Numbered from the stretch's first letter, positions 7,650 to 15,136 are shown. The stretch: 15,409 nucleotides of DNA from B8-G4 sp033720735 (GCA_033720735.1 JAWWBX010000081.1:1-15409), one strand, 5' to 3'. Notes: a model not told the origin generated them from the sequence alone. A program made the numbers and translations.

Positions 7650-8009
7650 TCAGTCCACGTACTCCTGCCTGATCACCAGGGCGAAATAATCCTGGTCGAG
7701 CGGGAGATACCCTTGCTCATAGCAGAAGTAGTAGACCTTGCCCGCCTTGGTGCGATAGGTATTGGTGAAGTAACCGAACTTGAAACCGGCGTCGGCCAAC
7801 TGCTTCCGATGCACGCGCGCTTTGCCTGTCGGGTTGAAAGAGGCAAGGATCCGGCGGTTCTTGCGCAACACATTATTGATGTTGCGCATGAATCGTGAGG
7901 CATCTCCATGCGTCCGGTTGTAATGTGTCGTGCGGCAATAAGAAGAGCAGTATACCTTGTCGGATCTGCCAACAAACGTCTCACCGCATTCGGGACATGG
8001 CTTGTTCAT
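7650..8009 (-). CDS. Small zinc-ribbon protein (DUF2116-like)
   Basis: A 119-residue cytosolic protein. The N-terminal ribbon has C-x2-C (Cys5, Cys8 in CPECGETF) and C-x3-C (Cys21, Cys25 in YCSSYCR), a four-cysteine zinc site of the type found in DUF2116 and related treble-clef/ribbon proteins. It is followed by a conserved basic segment RNINNVLRKNRRIL (42-55), HRKQLADAGFKFGYFTN (67-83), and a C-terminal YYFCYEQGYLPLDQD (93-107). I recognise this architecture from many Bacteroidota genomes, where the function is unknown; the basic helix suggests nucleic-acid or ribosome contact, which is inference. The ATG at 8009 is preferred over an upstream in-frame start at 8066 because homologues begin just before the first CxxC. 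It converges on the prohibitin terminator and is divergent from the secreted ChaN/EreA-like gene, 96 bases away. Confidence 0.82.
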   Translation of the reverse strand: MNKPCPECGETFVGRSDKVYCSSYCRTTHYNRTHGDASRFMRNINNVLRKNRRILASFNPTGKARVHRKQLADAGFKFGYFTNTYRTKAGKVYYFCYEQGYLPLDQDYFALVIRQEYVD

Positions 8010-8105
8010 GTGGGGAGGTTTTGTGGTCAACAAATGCGTATTGTGAAGATACCTAACTTGTCCCAAACCGATGGACGATTCAGCAGACCAAACCGTTGTT
8101 ACAGC

Positions 8106-9332
8106 ATGAAATATCTCTCAGTCTTTGTCCTTTTGGCGTGTTTAGCCATGTCGGCCATGGCACAAAAGGATGCATTTGTCGAAACCATCCGCGAGCATGT
8201 CCACACGCTGACCCTCAACGGCGGTCAGGTTTCCGGAGCAGGAGGGATCCTGCTCAACGAACGCGTTGCTGAGTCGCAGTTTGTCTTGCTCGGTGAACAG
8301 CACGGACTTGCCGAAGTCCAGGCGTTTGGTGCCGCGCTTTACGATCTCGCGCACCAGCATGGCTACCGGTATTTTGCCGTCGAGACCGACCCGGTCGCGG
8401 CCGCCCGGGTTGAACTGATGGCCAGCCCGTCGGCGCAGGAGTCGGAGGCCACAGCCTTCTTTCAAACGCACCAAATGGCAATCCCCTTTTTCTACTCTCA
8501 GGAGGGGATGGAGATGGCCCGCGCGATCCATGCCACGGGCGGCGGCACCCCGTTGTTTTGGGGCCTTGACCAGGTGTTTGTAGTGGAGCCGCGGCTCATC
8601 TTCACAGAGCTGGTCGAACTGGCCCCGCATGAACAGGCCAGAAACCTGGCATCAGATTACCTGGCACGTGCCCACAAGTTATTTGGTGAAGCCATGGGAT
8701 CCGGGGACCCGTCGGGGGTGATCCTCATGCAGCTGACGTCTGCGGAGTTTGAGGAGTTGCGCAGTGCGTTCAAAGGTGAGCAGGGTGCCGTAGAGATGAT
8801 CGACCAGATGCAACTGTCCCAGGAGATCTACCGCTATTGGTACGATGGGCAGTATTATCTCAACAACTCGGTGCGGTCTGACCTGATGAAGAGGCTCTTT
8901 CGCAACTACTACTACCAGGCCGTCGAACGCGACGGAGCGCCGCCAAAAGTTGTCTTCAAATTCGGCTCCAATCACTGTGTGCGGGGTCTTACGCGAACGC
9001 ATATCTACGACCTCGGGTCAACGGTCGCCGGGTTGGCCGACATGAATGCCACCAGGTCCCTGCACCTCAGGTTGACCGGGGCCCGTGGCACCGCCTTTAA
9101 TGCCCTGCAGGGCCCGCAGGCCTTTGATGCGGTAGCGGACTGGCACCCGTGGCTGCAGGAGGCCCTTGACGAGATCGTCTCAGCCGATCGCGATGGTTGG
9201 GTGCTGGTCGACCTGCGCCCGTTGCGTCACCTGCGTTTAAAGGATGCTGACGAGGAGATCAAGTCCCTCGTGTTTGGCTTCGACCTGTGGATCATTATCC
9301 CTGCGGCGAGCCCGGTGACCCCGTTCCGCTAG
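8106..9332 (+). CDS. Secreted ChaN/erythromycin-esterase-like fold protein
   Basis: A 408-residue exported protein. The ATG at 8106 begins a signal peptide (MKYLSVFVLLACLAMSAMAQ, cleavage about residue 19-20); the open frame reaches back to 7908, but that part overlaps the zinc-ribbon gene. The mature part has VLLGEQHGLAEVQ (60-72) with the Glu64/His66 pair seen at the start of ChaN, TIKI and EreA-like domains, then YFAVETDP (89-96) with a second acidic residue, FKFGSNH (284-290) and WVLVDLRPLR (365-374). These four spots are where the superfamily places its metal or catalytic groups. The GExHG spacing is nearer ChaN than EreA, which has GExxHG. The substrate is unknown; an antibiotic-resistance role should not be read from the name. 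It converges on the DUF4097-like gene with only 9 bases between stops. Confidence 0.75.
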   Translation: MKYLSVFVLLACLAMSAMAQKDAFVETIREHVHTLTLNGGQVSGAGGILLNERVAESQFVLLGEQHGLAEVQAFGAALYDLAHQHGYRYFAVETDPVAAARVELMASPSAQESEATAFFQTHQMAIPFFYSQEGMEMARAIHATGGGTPLFWGLDQVFVVEPRLIFTELVELAPHEQARNLASDYLARAHKLFGEAMGSGDPSGVILMQLTSAEFEELRSAFKGEQGAVEMIDQMQLSQEIYRYWYDGQYYLNNSVRSDLMKRLFRNYYYQAVERDGAPPKVVFKFGSNHCVRGLTRTHIYDLGSTVAGLADMNATRSLHLRLTGARGTAFNALQGPQAFDAVADWHPWLQEALDEIVSADRDGWVLVDLRPLRHLRLKDADEEIKSLVFGFDLWIIIPAASPVTPFR

Positions 9333-9341
9333 CCCCTCCCG

Positions 9342-10640
9342 CTAGTTGAGCCGGATATCGCTGTCGTAGGCCGAGATGGTCACCTTGCACTGCGCACCGT
9401 TGCTTCCGATCACTGCACTGACCTCGGTATTGTCGCCCTTTTCGATATGGCGCACAGATTTTGCGGGTTCAGGGTACCTGAGCTTTCCGTACTTCGTCGT
9501 GGCATCGAGGGTGTAGCCCGGGAGTTGTCCCAGCGGGATGGCAACACTGGTGTACTTGCTGTCGATGGAAAACGCGTTAAACTGCCCCGAAACACCCTGG
9601 ACCCGGATCTCATCGTCGTAGGACTGCCCGATTTCCACCGCGCGCTCCACGTTGCCCAGTTGAAATCCTGAATACTTGCTGTTGGTACAGGAAAGCGATG
9701 TCAAAGCATCGATCTCAAAGTCGTCATCGTAAGATTTTTCGAGCGTCACCTTGCCGGCAGATCCGATCCGGTAACTTGAGTACGACGACATGCCGGAGTG
9801 ATCTCCGGTCCTGGTCATCGTGAAGTCACCATCGTACGACTGGATCTTCGATGTTCCGCAACTGCCAATGTTGTAGTCCGAGTACTTGTCATTGATGTCG
9901 AGCAGGCCTGTTACTTCCGTAATCCGGACATCGTCATCATACGAATGGATCCGCAGTGACGTCGCATGTCCGATACGATAATCTGAATATTTGGATTTGA
10001 CAGTCGTGACACCTGCACGTTCCAGTTCCATCTTGGCGTCGTACAACTCGATCTCCGCGTCACCAACCTGCCCGATCGTCGCTCCGCCATACTTGACGTT
10101 GGCCCTGAGGCTGCCGGCCACATTACCTGCCCGTACATCGGCATCGTACTGCGTGACGGCAAGATCGCCATCCAGATCCCCGTTGATCACGATATCCTGG
10201 TACTTGTTGGACAGGTCCAGGTGGGTTTGCCGGGGGACATACAGCTGATAGTCGATCGCAATATCCTTGATCCCGCTGGCTTTTTCCCCGTCAGAAAATT
10301 TGATGCGCGTTGTGCCCATGGTGGTGATCCAGTTCTTGGTGTCGAATTGGGTTTTCAGGCTCAGGCGGTTGCCCTGAACGGTCATTTTTACATCAAAATG
10401 ATCCACTGCGATCTGGGCATCTTCCGCGGCATTGGCACGCACCTTCATCACCGCCTCGAGGCGCACCTGTGGCTGTGCATGCGGAATGACCTCCAGCTTG
10501 CCATGCCGGTGATCGACAGTGACGTGAGCGATATTATTCCATGATTCCTCGACGGTTCTCGACCGTTCGACCTGCGCCTGCGCACCGGCGACAATGATCA
10601 GCAGACCAGCCGTTGCGAGACTATATTTGAATTTCTTCAT
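9342..10640 (-). CDS. Secreted DUF4097-like beta-repeat protein
   Basis: A 432-residue exported protein beginning MKKFKYSLATAGLLIIVAGAQAQ, a clear signal peptide cleaved near AQA|Q. The next 120 residues lack the repeat. From about residue 145 the chain alternates two motifs, KYSDYRIG-like and SYDDDVRI-like, each pair taking about 35 residues, up to about residue 370. This is the look of a beta-solenoid of the DUF4097/DUF2807 adhesin-like group. Its role is unknown; these proteins are commonly placed at the cell surface or periplasm. The ATG at 10640 is preferred to a TTG at 10670 because it gives the proper signal peptide. It is the third gene of the sigma/anti-sigma operon, overlapping the anti-sigma gene by 20 bases, so it may be the regulated output or a sensor part of that circuit (inference). 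Confidence 0.82.
   Translation of the reverse strand: MKKFKYSLATAGLLIIVAGAQAQVERSRTVEESWNNIAHVTVDHRHGKLEVIPHAQPQVRLEAVMKVRANAAEDAQIAVDHFDVKMTVQGNRLSLKTQFDTKNWITTMGTTRIKFSDGEKASGIKDIAIDYQLYVPRQTHLDLSNKYQDIVINGDLDGDLAVTQYDADVRAGNVAGSLRANVKYGGATIGQVGDAEIELYDAKMELERAGVTTVKSKYSDYRIGHATSLRIHSYDDDVRITEVTGLLDINDKYSDYNIGSCGTSKIQSYDGDFTMTRTGDHSGMSSYSSYRIGSAGKVTLEKSYDDDFEIDALTSLSCTNSKYSGFQLGNVERAVEIGQSYDDEIRVQGVSGQFNAFSIDSKYTSVAIPLGQLPGYTLDATTKYGKLRYPEPAKSVRHIEKGDNTEVSAVIGSNGAQCKVTISAYDSDIRLN
9531..10205 (-). repeat. Alternating KYSxYxIG / SYDDDxxI protein repeat
   Basis: Within the DUF4097-like protein, KY-type motifs (KYQDIVI, KYGGATIG, KYSDYRIG, KYSDYNIG, SYSSYRIG, KYSGFQLG, KYTSVAIP) recur every 34-40 residues. 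YD-type motifs (QYDADVR, LYDAKMEL, SYDDDVRI, SYDGDFTM, SYDDDFEI, SYDDEIRV) recur every 34-37 residues, half a period out of step. That gives about 12 half-repeats of about 17-18 residues, consistent with stacked beta-strand rungs. Confidence 0.8.
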
Positions 10641-11145
10641 CGTATTGCAGATTTCGTTTTTGATTTTCAATTTCCTTGGCCAGCAATTCGAGAATGCGCA
10701 ACCGTCGTTCGTGAAAGCGGATGGCCGTCTCGATCAATGCTTCGGCATTGGGTACGTTGGAAATATCAGCTTTGAGCACGGCGTACATCTCGTCGAGTTC
10801 TGCCAGCTCGGTGGCGATCTCATCCCGGATCTGGGGGTCGAGGAGTTCCATGTCGAGTGATGAGATCCGCTCGGTCGCGAGCCGTGAGTACTGACGTTCG
10901 TACCGTTGCAGTTGTTCTGCTGCCGGTGAGGAGACGGGAGCAGCGCGCTCCCCGAGATCCAGGACCGTCAGAGGCACGATCAGGCAGAGCACGACCGCGG
11001 CTGCTGCAGAGATCCACAGCAGGCGGCGCATGCGCTTACCTTGCCGGAGACGCTGGTCGATACCGGCCCACATGGCTTCGTGCGGGACGGATTCGATCTG
11101 GTCGTACACCTTGCGGTCTTCCTTGATCCGTTGTTCAAGATTCAT
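10621..11145 (-). CDS. Putative anti-sigma factor, single-pass membrane protein
   Basis: A 174-residue protein called by position and topology. The N-terminal about 40 residues are charged and cytoplasmic (MNLEQRIKEDRKVYDQIE, HEAMWAGIDQRLRQ), the right size to bind a sigma factor. One membrane segment spans about residues 42-64 (LLWISAAAAVVLCLIVP). The outside part (65-174) is mostly helical with heptad-like charged runs (QLQRYERQYSRLATERI, ERRLRILELLAKEIENQ), likely a coiled coil or helical sensor. It has no HxxxCxxC zinc motif of classical ZAS anti-sigmas. The ATG at 11145 lies inside the last codons of the sigma gene (11-base overlap), indicating coupled translation and near 1:1 dosage, as expected for a sigma/anti-sigma pair. 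Its stop overlaps the DUF4097-like start by 20 bases. The family name is not recognised. Confidence 0.7.
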   Translation of the reverse strand: MNLEQRIKEDRKVYDQIESVPHEAMWAGIDQRLRQGKRMRRLLWISAAAAVVLCLIVPLTVLDLGERAAPVSSPAAEQLQRYERQYSRLATERISSLDMELLDPQIRDEIATELAELDEMYAVLKADISNVPNAEALIETAIRFHERRLRILELLAKEIENQKRNLQYDEEIQI

Positions 11146-11695
11146 GTTGCATGAGATTGGGCGCAAGTGCTGCTCGCAGCAGCGACTTCGCGCGTTTGTA
11201 TTGTGTCTTGCTGGTCGATTCGGTGATGTCCAGGATCTGCGCAATTTCCTTGTGTGAGTACCCTTCAAACGCATAGAGGTTGACCACGGCCCGGCACCCT
11301 GTCGGGAGCGCCCGTACAGCCTGGTGGATCATGGCCGGGTCAAGACGCGCGGGACTGTCGTCGATCTCCTCAGCACCGTGCTCCGGTGGGTGGTCGCTGG
11401 CAAATTCCAGCGTCCGCTGGCGCTTGCGCAAGGTGTTGATAGCGGTATTGATGGCGATCCGCTTGATCCAGGCCCCGAGGGTCGCGTCGGAGCGGTACGT
11501 CCCGATCTTCTCAAAGACTTTGATAAAACAGTCCTGCACGATATCCTGGGCATCTGCCTGATGATTGACCATTCTGATCACGGTGTGGTACATGGCATCA
11601 ACATAATTGCGGTACAGGGTATACTGGGCATGCCGGTCACCCTGCTTGACCCGTGAGATCAACTCCCGTTCTGTGTATGGTTGGCCGGCGGACAA
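11135..11695 (-). CDS. ECF-type RNA polymerase sigma factor (sigma-70 family)
   Basis: A 186-residue extracytoplasmic-function sigma factor. Region 2 (about residues 25-92) contains DAQDIVQDCFIKVFEKIGTY and WIKRIAINTAINTLRKR, which bind core polymerase and the -10 region. Region 4 (about 128-175) has LPTGCRAVVNLYAFEGYSHKEIAQIL and TSKTQYKRAKSLLR, the helix-turn-helix for the -35 region. The linker between is short and acidic, and no region 1.1 or 3 is present. The frame is closed by TGA just upstream and holds no ATG before region 2; the only start that keeps the whole domain is TTG at 11695, preceded by GGAG very close by. It is first in the operon with the membrane protein and DUF4097-like gene, and divergent from the FG-GAP lipoprotein. 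Targets are unknown. Confidence 0.93.
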   Translation of the reverse strand: MSAGQPYTERELISRVKQGDRHAQYTLYRNYVDAMYHTVIRMVNHQADAQDIVQDCFIKVFEKIGTYRSDATLGAWIKRIAINTAINTLRKRQRTLEFASDHPPEHGAEEIDDSPARLDPAMIHQAVRALPTGCRAVVNLYAFEGYSHKEIAQILDITESTSKTQYKRAKSLLRAALAPNLMQHES

Positions 11696-11714
11696 ACTCC
11701 GGATCGATTTAGAC

Positions 11715-11722
11715 CAAAGACA
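11715..11722 (-). promoter_or_regulatory. Possible -7 element before the ECF sigma gene
   Basis: The minus strand reads TGTCTTTG, one base from TAnnTTTG, ending 19 bases before the TTG start. A TTTC lies about 17 bases further upstream. It would support a short leader and the TTG start, but is only a near match. Confidence 0.35.
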
Positions 11723-11823
11723 ATAGCGTCATGGAGAAAGTTGGAAAGGATACGCAATTTTTTAGTTGTCGAGATGGCTGAAACATGACCAGTTCGGCGT
11801 CTCATAATGATCCGGGAATGGCC

Positions 11824-11831
11824 TACCTTTG
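11824..11831 (+). promoter_or_regulatory. Bacteroidota -7 promoter element before the FG-GAP lipoprotein
   Basis: TACCTTTG is an exact TAnnTTTG match, ending 20 bases before the ATG at 11852. An in-frame ATG at 11807 lies upstream of it, so could not be on a transcript starting here. This decides for a start at 11840 or, more likely, 11852. No -33 element at standard spacing is obvious. Confidence 0.6.
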
Positions 11832-11851
11832 CAACCAAAATGCTGGAAACC

Positions 11852-14800
11852 ATGCGTTTGATCTGCATTGGATTCGCCTGTGTCCTGATCCTGTCCTGCT
11901 CTGAAGAGCCACGCATTACAAATGCCGATACCACCGCATATCAGCTGTTCGAATCTGTACCGGCAGATGCGTCAGGTGTCACCTTTGAGAATACCATCAC
12001 CGAGACCAAGTATCTCAATCCACTGGTCTACGATACCTACATCAATGGTGCCGGAGTCGCTATGCTCGATGTCAACAATGATGGCCTGCAGGACCTCTAC
12101 TTTGCGGGCAACCTGGTGCACGACCGACTCTACCTCAACAAGGGGGATTTTGAGTTTGAGGACATCACCGTGCGGGCGGGTATCGAACGCGATGAGCACT
12201 GGAGCACGGGGGTCACGGTGGCCGACGTGAACGGCGATGGTTGGGATGACATTTACGTCTGCAAGTATTTGTATGATGATGCAGCGCGCCGGGTCAACGT
12301 ACTGTACGAGAATCAGCAGAACGGGACGTTTCGTGAAAAGGCGGCCGAGTACGGGCTGGCAGACGCCGGTTACGGCATCGTGGCCAACTTTTTTGACTAC
12401 GACGGAGACAATGACCTTGACCTCTATGTCGGCAACCAGCCGCCTAGTTCGTTGTACGAGCGTCCCAAGCTCAAAGGCAAGATCGACTATCGCTTCTCGG
12501 ACCGCCTCTATCGCAATGATGGCGGGCGGTTTACCGACGTGACGGCGGCGGCCGGGATCACCAACTATACCTACACCCTCAGCGTGATCACGAGTGATCT
12601 GAACAACGACGGCCTCGTGGACATCTATGTGGCCTGCGATTATGAGGAGCCGGACATCATGTACATCAACAACGGGGACGGTACCTTCCGCAATGAGGCC
12701 GATGCCGCACTGCGCCACATGAGCAACTTCAGCATGGGAGCGGATGTGGCCGATATCAACAACGACGGGTGGATGGACATCTTTACCGCCGACATGGTGG
12801 CCGAAGACCATTACCGGCTCAAGACCAACATGAGCGGAATGAATCCCGAGAAGTTCTGGAGCCTGGCCAACAACGGGTACCACTACCAGTATATGTTCAA
12901 TGCGCTGCAGCTGAACAACGGCAACGGGACCTTTTCCGAGATCGCGCAGCTTGCCGGTGTTTCACATACTGACTGGAGCTGGGCCGCCTTCTTCATGGAT
13001 GCCGACCACGATGGCTACAAGGACCTCGTCGTGACCAACGGGCAAGCCAAGGAAATGCGGAACAAAGACTATGAAATGGCCCGCAAGGAGATCCTCGAGT
13101 CGGCCAACACGCAAGAAGATATGCACGACCTGTTGTTTGAGATCGCCCAGATGGCTCCTCAGCAAAAATTGGTCAACTATCTCTTCCGCAACAACGGCGA
13201 TCTGACCTTTACCAATCTGGCTGCACAATGGGGTCTGGACGCTGAAACCTGGTCACAGGGGGCGTGCATCGGAGATCTCGACAACGACGGAGATCTCGAC
13301 CTGGTGATCAACAACATCAACGATCCGGCACTCATCTATCGCAACATGGTCAACGACCTGAAGATCAACAACTACCTCAGCATTGAGGTGGATGGCCCTG
13401 CCGGCAACCTGGCAGGACTCCACGCGAAAGCCGAGGTCGTATGCGCCGGCATGACGCAGGTGGCCGAGCTGAGCCCGGTACGTGGCTATATGTCCACCAT
13501 GCAGGATCTTCTGCATTTCGGACTGGGCGATTGCGCGGTGGTTGATCGCGTGCGCGTCACCTGGCCCGATGGCAAGGTCTGGGAAGCGACAGGGGTCAAG
13601 GCCAACCAAAAGCTGACAGCCCGGTACGCAGATGCCGTGCCGGCTGCAACGACAGCCAGCACAGAGCCTTTGCTCTTTACGGCTGTTGATCCAGGCCAGA
13701 TCAGGCATGTCGAAAATCAATATGATGATTATGCCCGGGAAATCCTCTTGCCTTATCAAATGTCGACGCTGGGCCCTGTCGTCGCGACGGGAGATGTGAA
13801 CGGCGACGGGACGGACGATCTGTACCTGGGGGGCTCGGCAGGCCATCCCGGATCACTGTTTTCGTATGAGGGGGCGAGGCTCGTAAAAATCAATAACCCT
13901 GTTTTCGAACTGGATGCCACTTACGAAGACGGTGGCGCCGTGTTTATTGATATTGACGGAGATGATGACCTGGATCTGTATGTCTCGAGTGGCGGTAATG
14001 AATTTGATCAGGGATCGTCACTGTATCAGGATCGTTTGTATTTAAATAACGGGCAGGGTGTATTTCAAAAGTCAACAGGTGTTCCGAATATCAAGCAGAG
14101 CGGGAGTGTGGTGGTGCCGCTCGATTTTGACGGGGATAATGATATGGATCTGTTTGTCGGCGGAAGGCAGGTGCCGGGGCATTATGGATTCGTGCCACAA
14201 AGCTATTTGCTCGAGAATATGGACGGAAAGTTTGTAGACCGGTCTGATCAATTACCGCGCTCGGGGGAGCTGGGTATGGTCACAGATACTGACTGGCGAG
14301 ATATTGATGGTTCTGGTGACAACGAACTGATCATTACCGGTGAATGGATGCCGATCATGATCTGCCGCTGGTCGGGAGATGCCTTCGCAGACGTGACGCC
14401 GCAGTCATTGCAAACAACACGGGGGTTGTGGAACAGGCTGGTCCTGAACGACATTGACCTTGACGGCGATCTGGATATCATCGCAGGCAACCTGGGCACC
14501 AACATGAAGTATGATGCGACACCAGAGGCGCCATTCAAGTTGTATGCCGACGATTTTGACGGCAACGGAACGCACGATGTCTACCTGGGTTACTACGCAG
14601 AAGACGGCCAGTGCTACCCGGTGCGCGGGCGTTCATGCTCATCAGATCAGATGCCATTTGTCAAGGAAAAATTCAAGTCATATGCGGAGTTTGCCAGCGC
14701 GACCATTGATGAGGTGCTGGCAGGACGGGTGAGCGAGCAAAGCCATCAACAGCAGGCGGAGATGTTTGAGAGCGGGATCTTCTATCAAGACGGTAAAGGT

Positions 14801-15136
14801 GCATTTTCTTTTATGCCATTCCCGAATGCAGTGCAGGTAGCGCCGATCTACGGCATCGTCGTGCATGACCTCAATGGTGACAATGTCAAGGACCTTCTGC
14901 TCGCAGGCAACTACTACAATCGGGAGGTGGAGACGACGCGGAGTGATGCCGGTGTAGGGAGCATATTATTAGGGAATGACAGCGGTGGTTTCGACTACGT
15001 ACATCCGGCCAAAACCGGAGTGATCGCAAACGGTGATGTGCGCAATGTCGTAGCCCTGTCAGGTGGCGGTCGTGAACTGATCGTTGTTGCCAATAACAAC
15101 GCGCCGTTTCAGTTCTATCAGCTGGCGTCAAAATGA
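11852..15136 (+). CDS. Large FG-GAP/VCBS-repeat lipoprotein with ASPIC/UnbV domain (CRTAC1-like)
   Basis: A 1,094-residue surface lipoprotein. From the ATG at 11852 a short hydrophobic segment ends in a lipobox LILSC (Cys16). At least 14 calcium-loop motifs of the form D-x-[DN]-x-D-G-x-x-D-[IL] follow, such as DVNNDGLQDLY, DYDGDNDLDLY, DINNDGWMDIF, DLDNDGDLDLV, DVNGDGTDDLY, DFDGDNDMDLF and DIDLDGDLDII, typical of seven-bladed FG-GAP propellers. Between two propeller blocks lies a UnbV/ASPIC domain (about residues 510-590: NYLSIEVDGPAGN, SPVRGYMSTMQDLLHFGLG, RVRVTWPDGK). This double-propeller form is common in Bacteroidota; role unknown, perhaps binding of extracellular ligands or glycans. The second half is richer in T-ending codons than the first. 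A RagB/SusD pair is not next to it. The divergent neighbour is the ECF sigma operon, sharing a 156-base intergenic region. Confidence 0.92.
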   Translation: MRLICIGFACVLILSCSEEPRITNADTTAYQLFESVPADASGVTFENTITETKYLNPLVYDTYINGAGVAMLDVNNDGLQDLYFAGNLVHDRLYLNKGDFEFEDITVRAGIERDEHWSTGVTVADVNGDGWDDIYVCKYLYDDAARRVNVLYENQQNGTFREKAAEYGLADAGYGIVANFFDYDGDNDLDLYVGNQPPSSLYERPKLKGKIDYRFSDRLYRNDGGRFTDVTAAAGITNYTYTLSVITSDLNNDGLVDIYVACDYEEPDIMYINNGDGTFRNEADAALRHMSNFSMGADVADINNDGWMDIFTADMVAEDHYRLKTNMSGMNPEKFWSLANNGYHYQYMFNALQLNNGNGTFSEIAQLAGVSHTDWSWAAFFMDADHDGYKDLVVTNGQAKEMRNKDYEMARKEILESANTQEDMHDLLFEIAQMAPQQKLVNYLFRNNGDLTFTNLAAQWGLDAETWSQGACIGDLDNDGDLDLVINNINDPALIYRNMVNDLKINNYLSIEVDGPAGNLAGLHAKAEVVCAGMTQVAELSPVRGYMSTMQDLLHFGLGDCAVVDRVRVTWPDGKVWEATGVKANQKLTARYADAVPAATTASTEPLLFTAVDPGQIRHVENQYDDYAREILLPYQMSTLGPVVATGDVNGDGTDDLYLGGSAGHPGSLFSYEGARLVKINNPVFELDATYEDGGAVFIDIDGDDDLDLYVSSGGNEFDQGSSLYQDRLYLNNGQGVFQKSTGVPNIKQSGSVVVPLDFDGDNDMDLFVGGRQVPGHYGFVPQSYLLENMDGKFVDRSDQLPRSGELGMVTDTDWRDIDGSGDNELIITGEWMPIMICRWSGDAFADVTPQSLQTTRGLWNRLVLNDIDLDGDLDIIAGNLGTNMKYDATPEAPFKLYADDFDGNGTHDVYLGYYAEDGQCYPVRGRSCSSDQMPFVKEKFKSYAEFASATIDEVLAGRVSEQSHQQQAEMFESGIFYQDGKGAFSFMPFPNAVQVAPIYGIVVHDLNGDNVKDLLLAGNYYNREVETTRSDAGVGSILLGNDSGGFDYVHPAKTGVIANGDVRNVVALSGGGRELIVVANNNAPFQFYQLASK

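Noticed and set aside
8106..9332. Calling the secreted protein a macrolide resistance esterase
   Set aside because: Only the fold-level motifs agree, with different spacing at the first motif. There is no resistance-gene or mobile-element context.
9326..9345. Direct repeat CCGCTAG spanning the two convergent stops, each CTAG giving TAG on both strands
   Set aside because: A 7-base repeat with 6 bases between is likely chance, and both stops are explained by the genes themselves. No terminator structure is formed.
11807..11851. Longer start for the FG-GAP lipoprotein at 11807 or 11840
   Set aside because: The first lies upstream of the TACCTTTG element. Both add residues before a normal lipoprotein signal that starts cleanly at 11852.
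11972..12883. 303-codon open frame antisense to the FG-GAP lipoprotein
   Set aside because: It mirrors the strongly repetitive GAC/AAC-rich codons of the real gene. The protein is a Val/Ile/His-rich shadow with no domain, signal or plausible start context.
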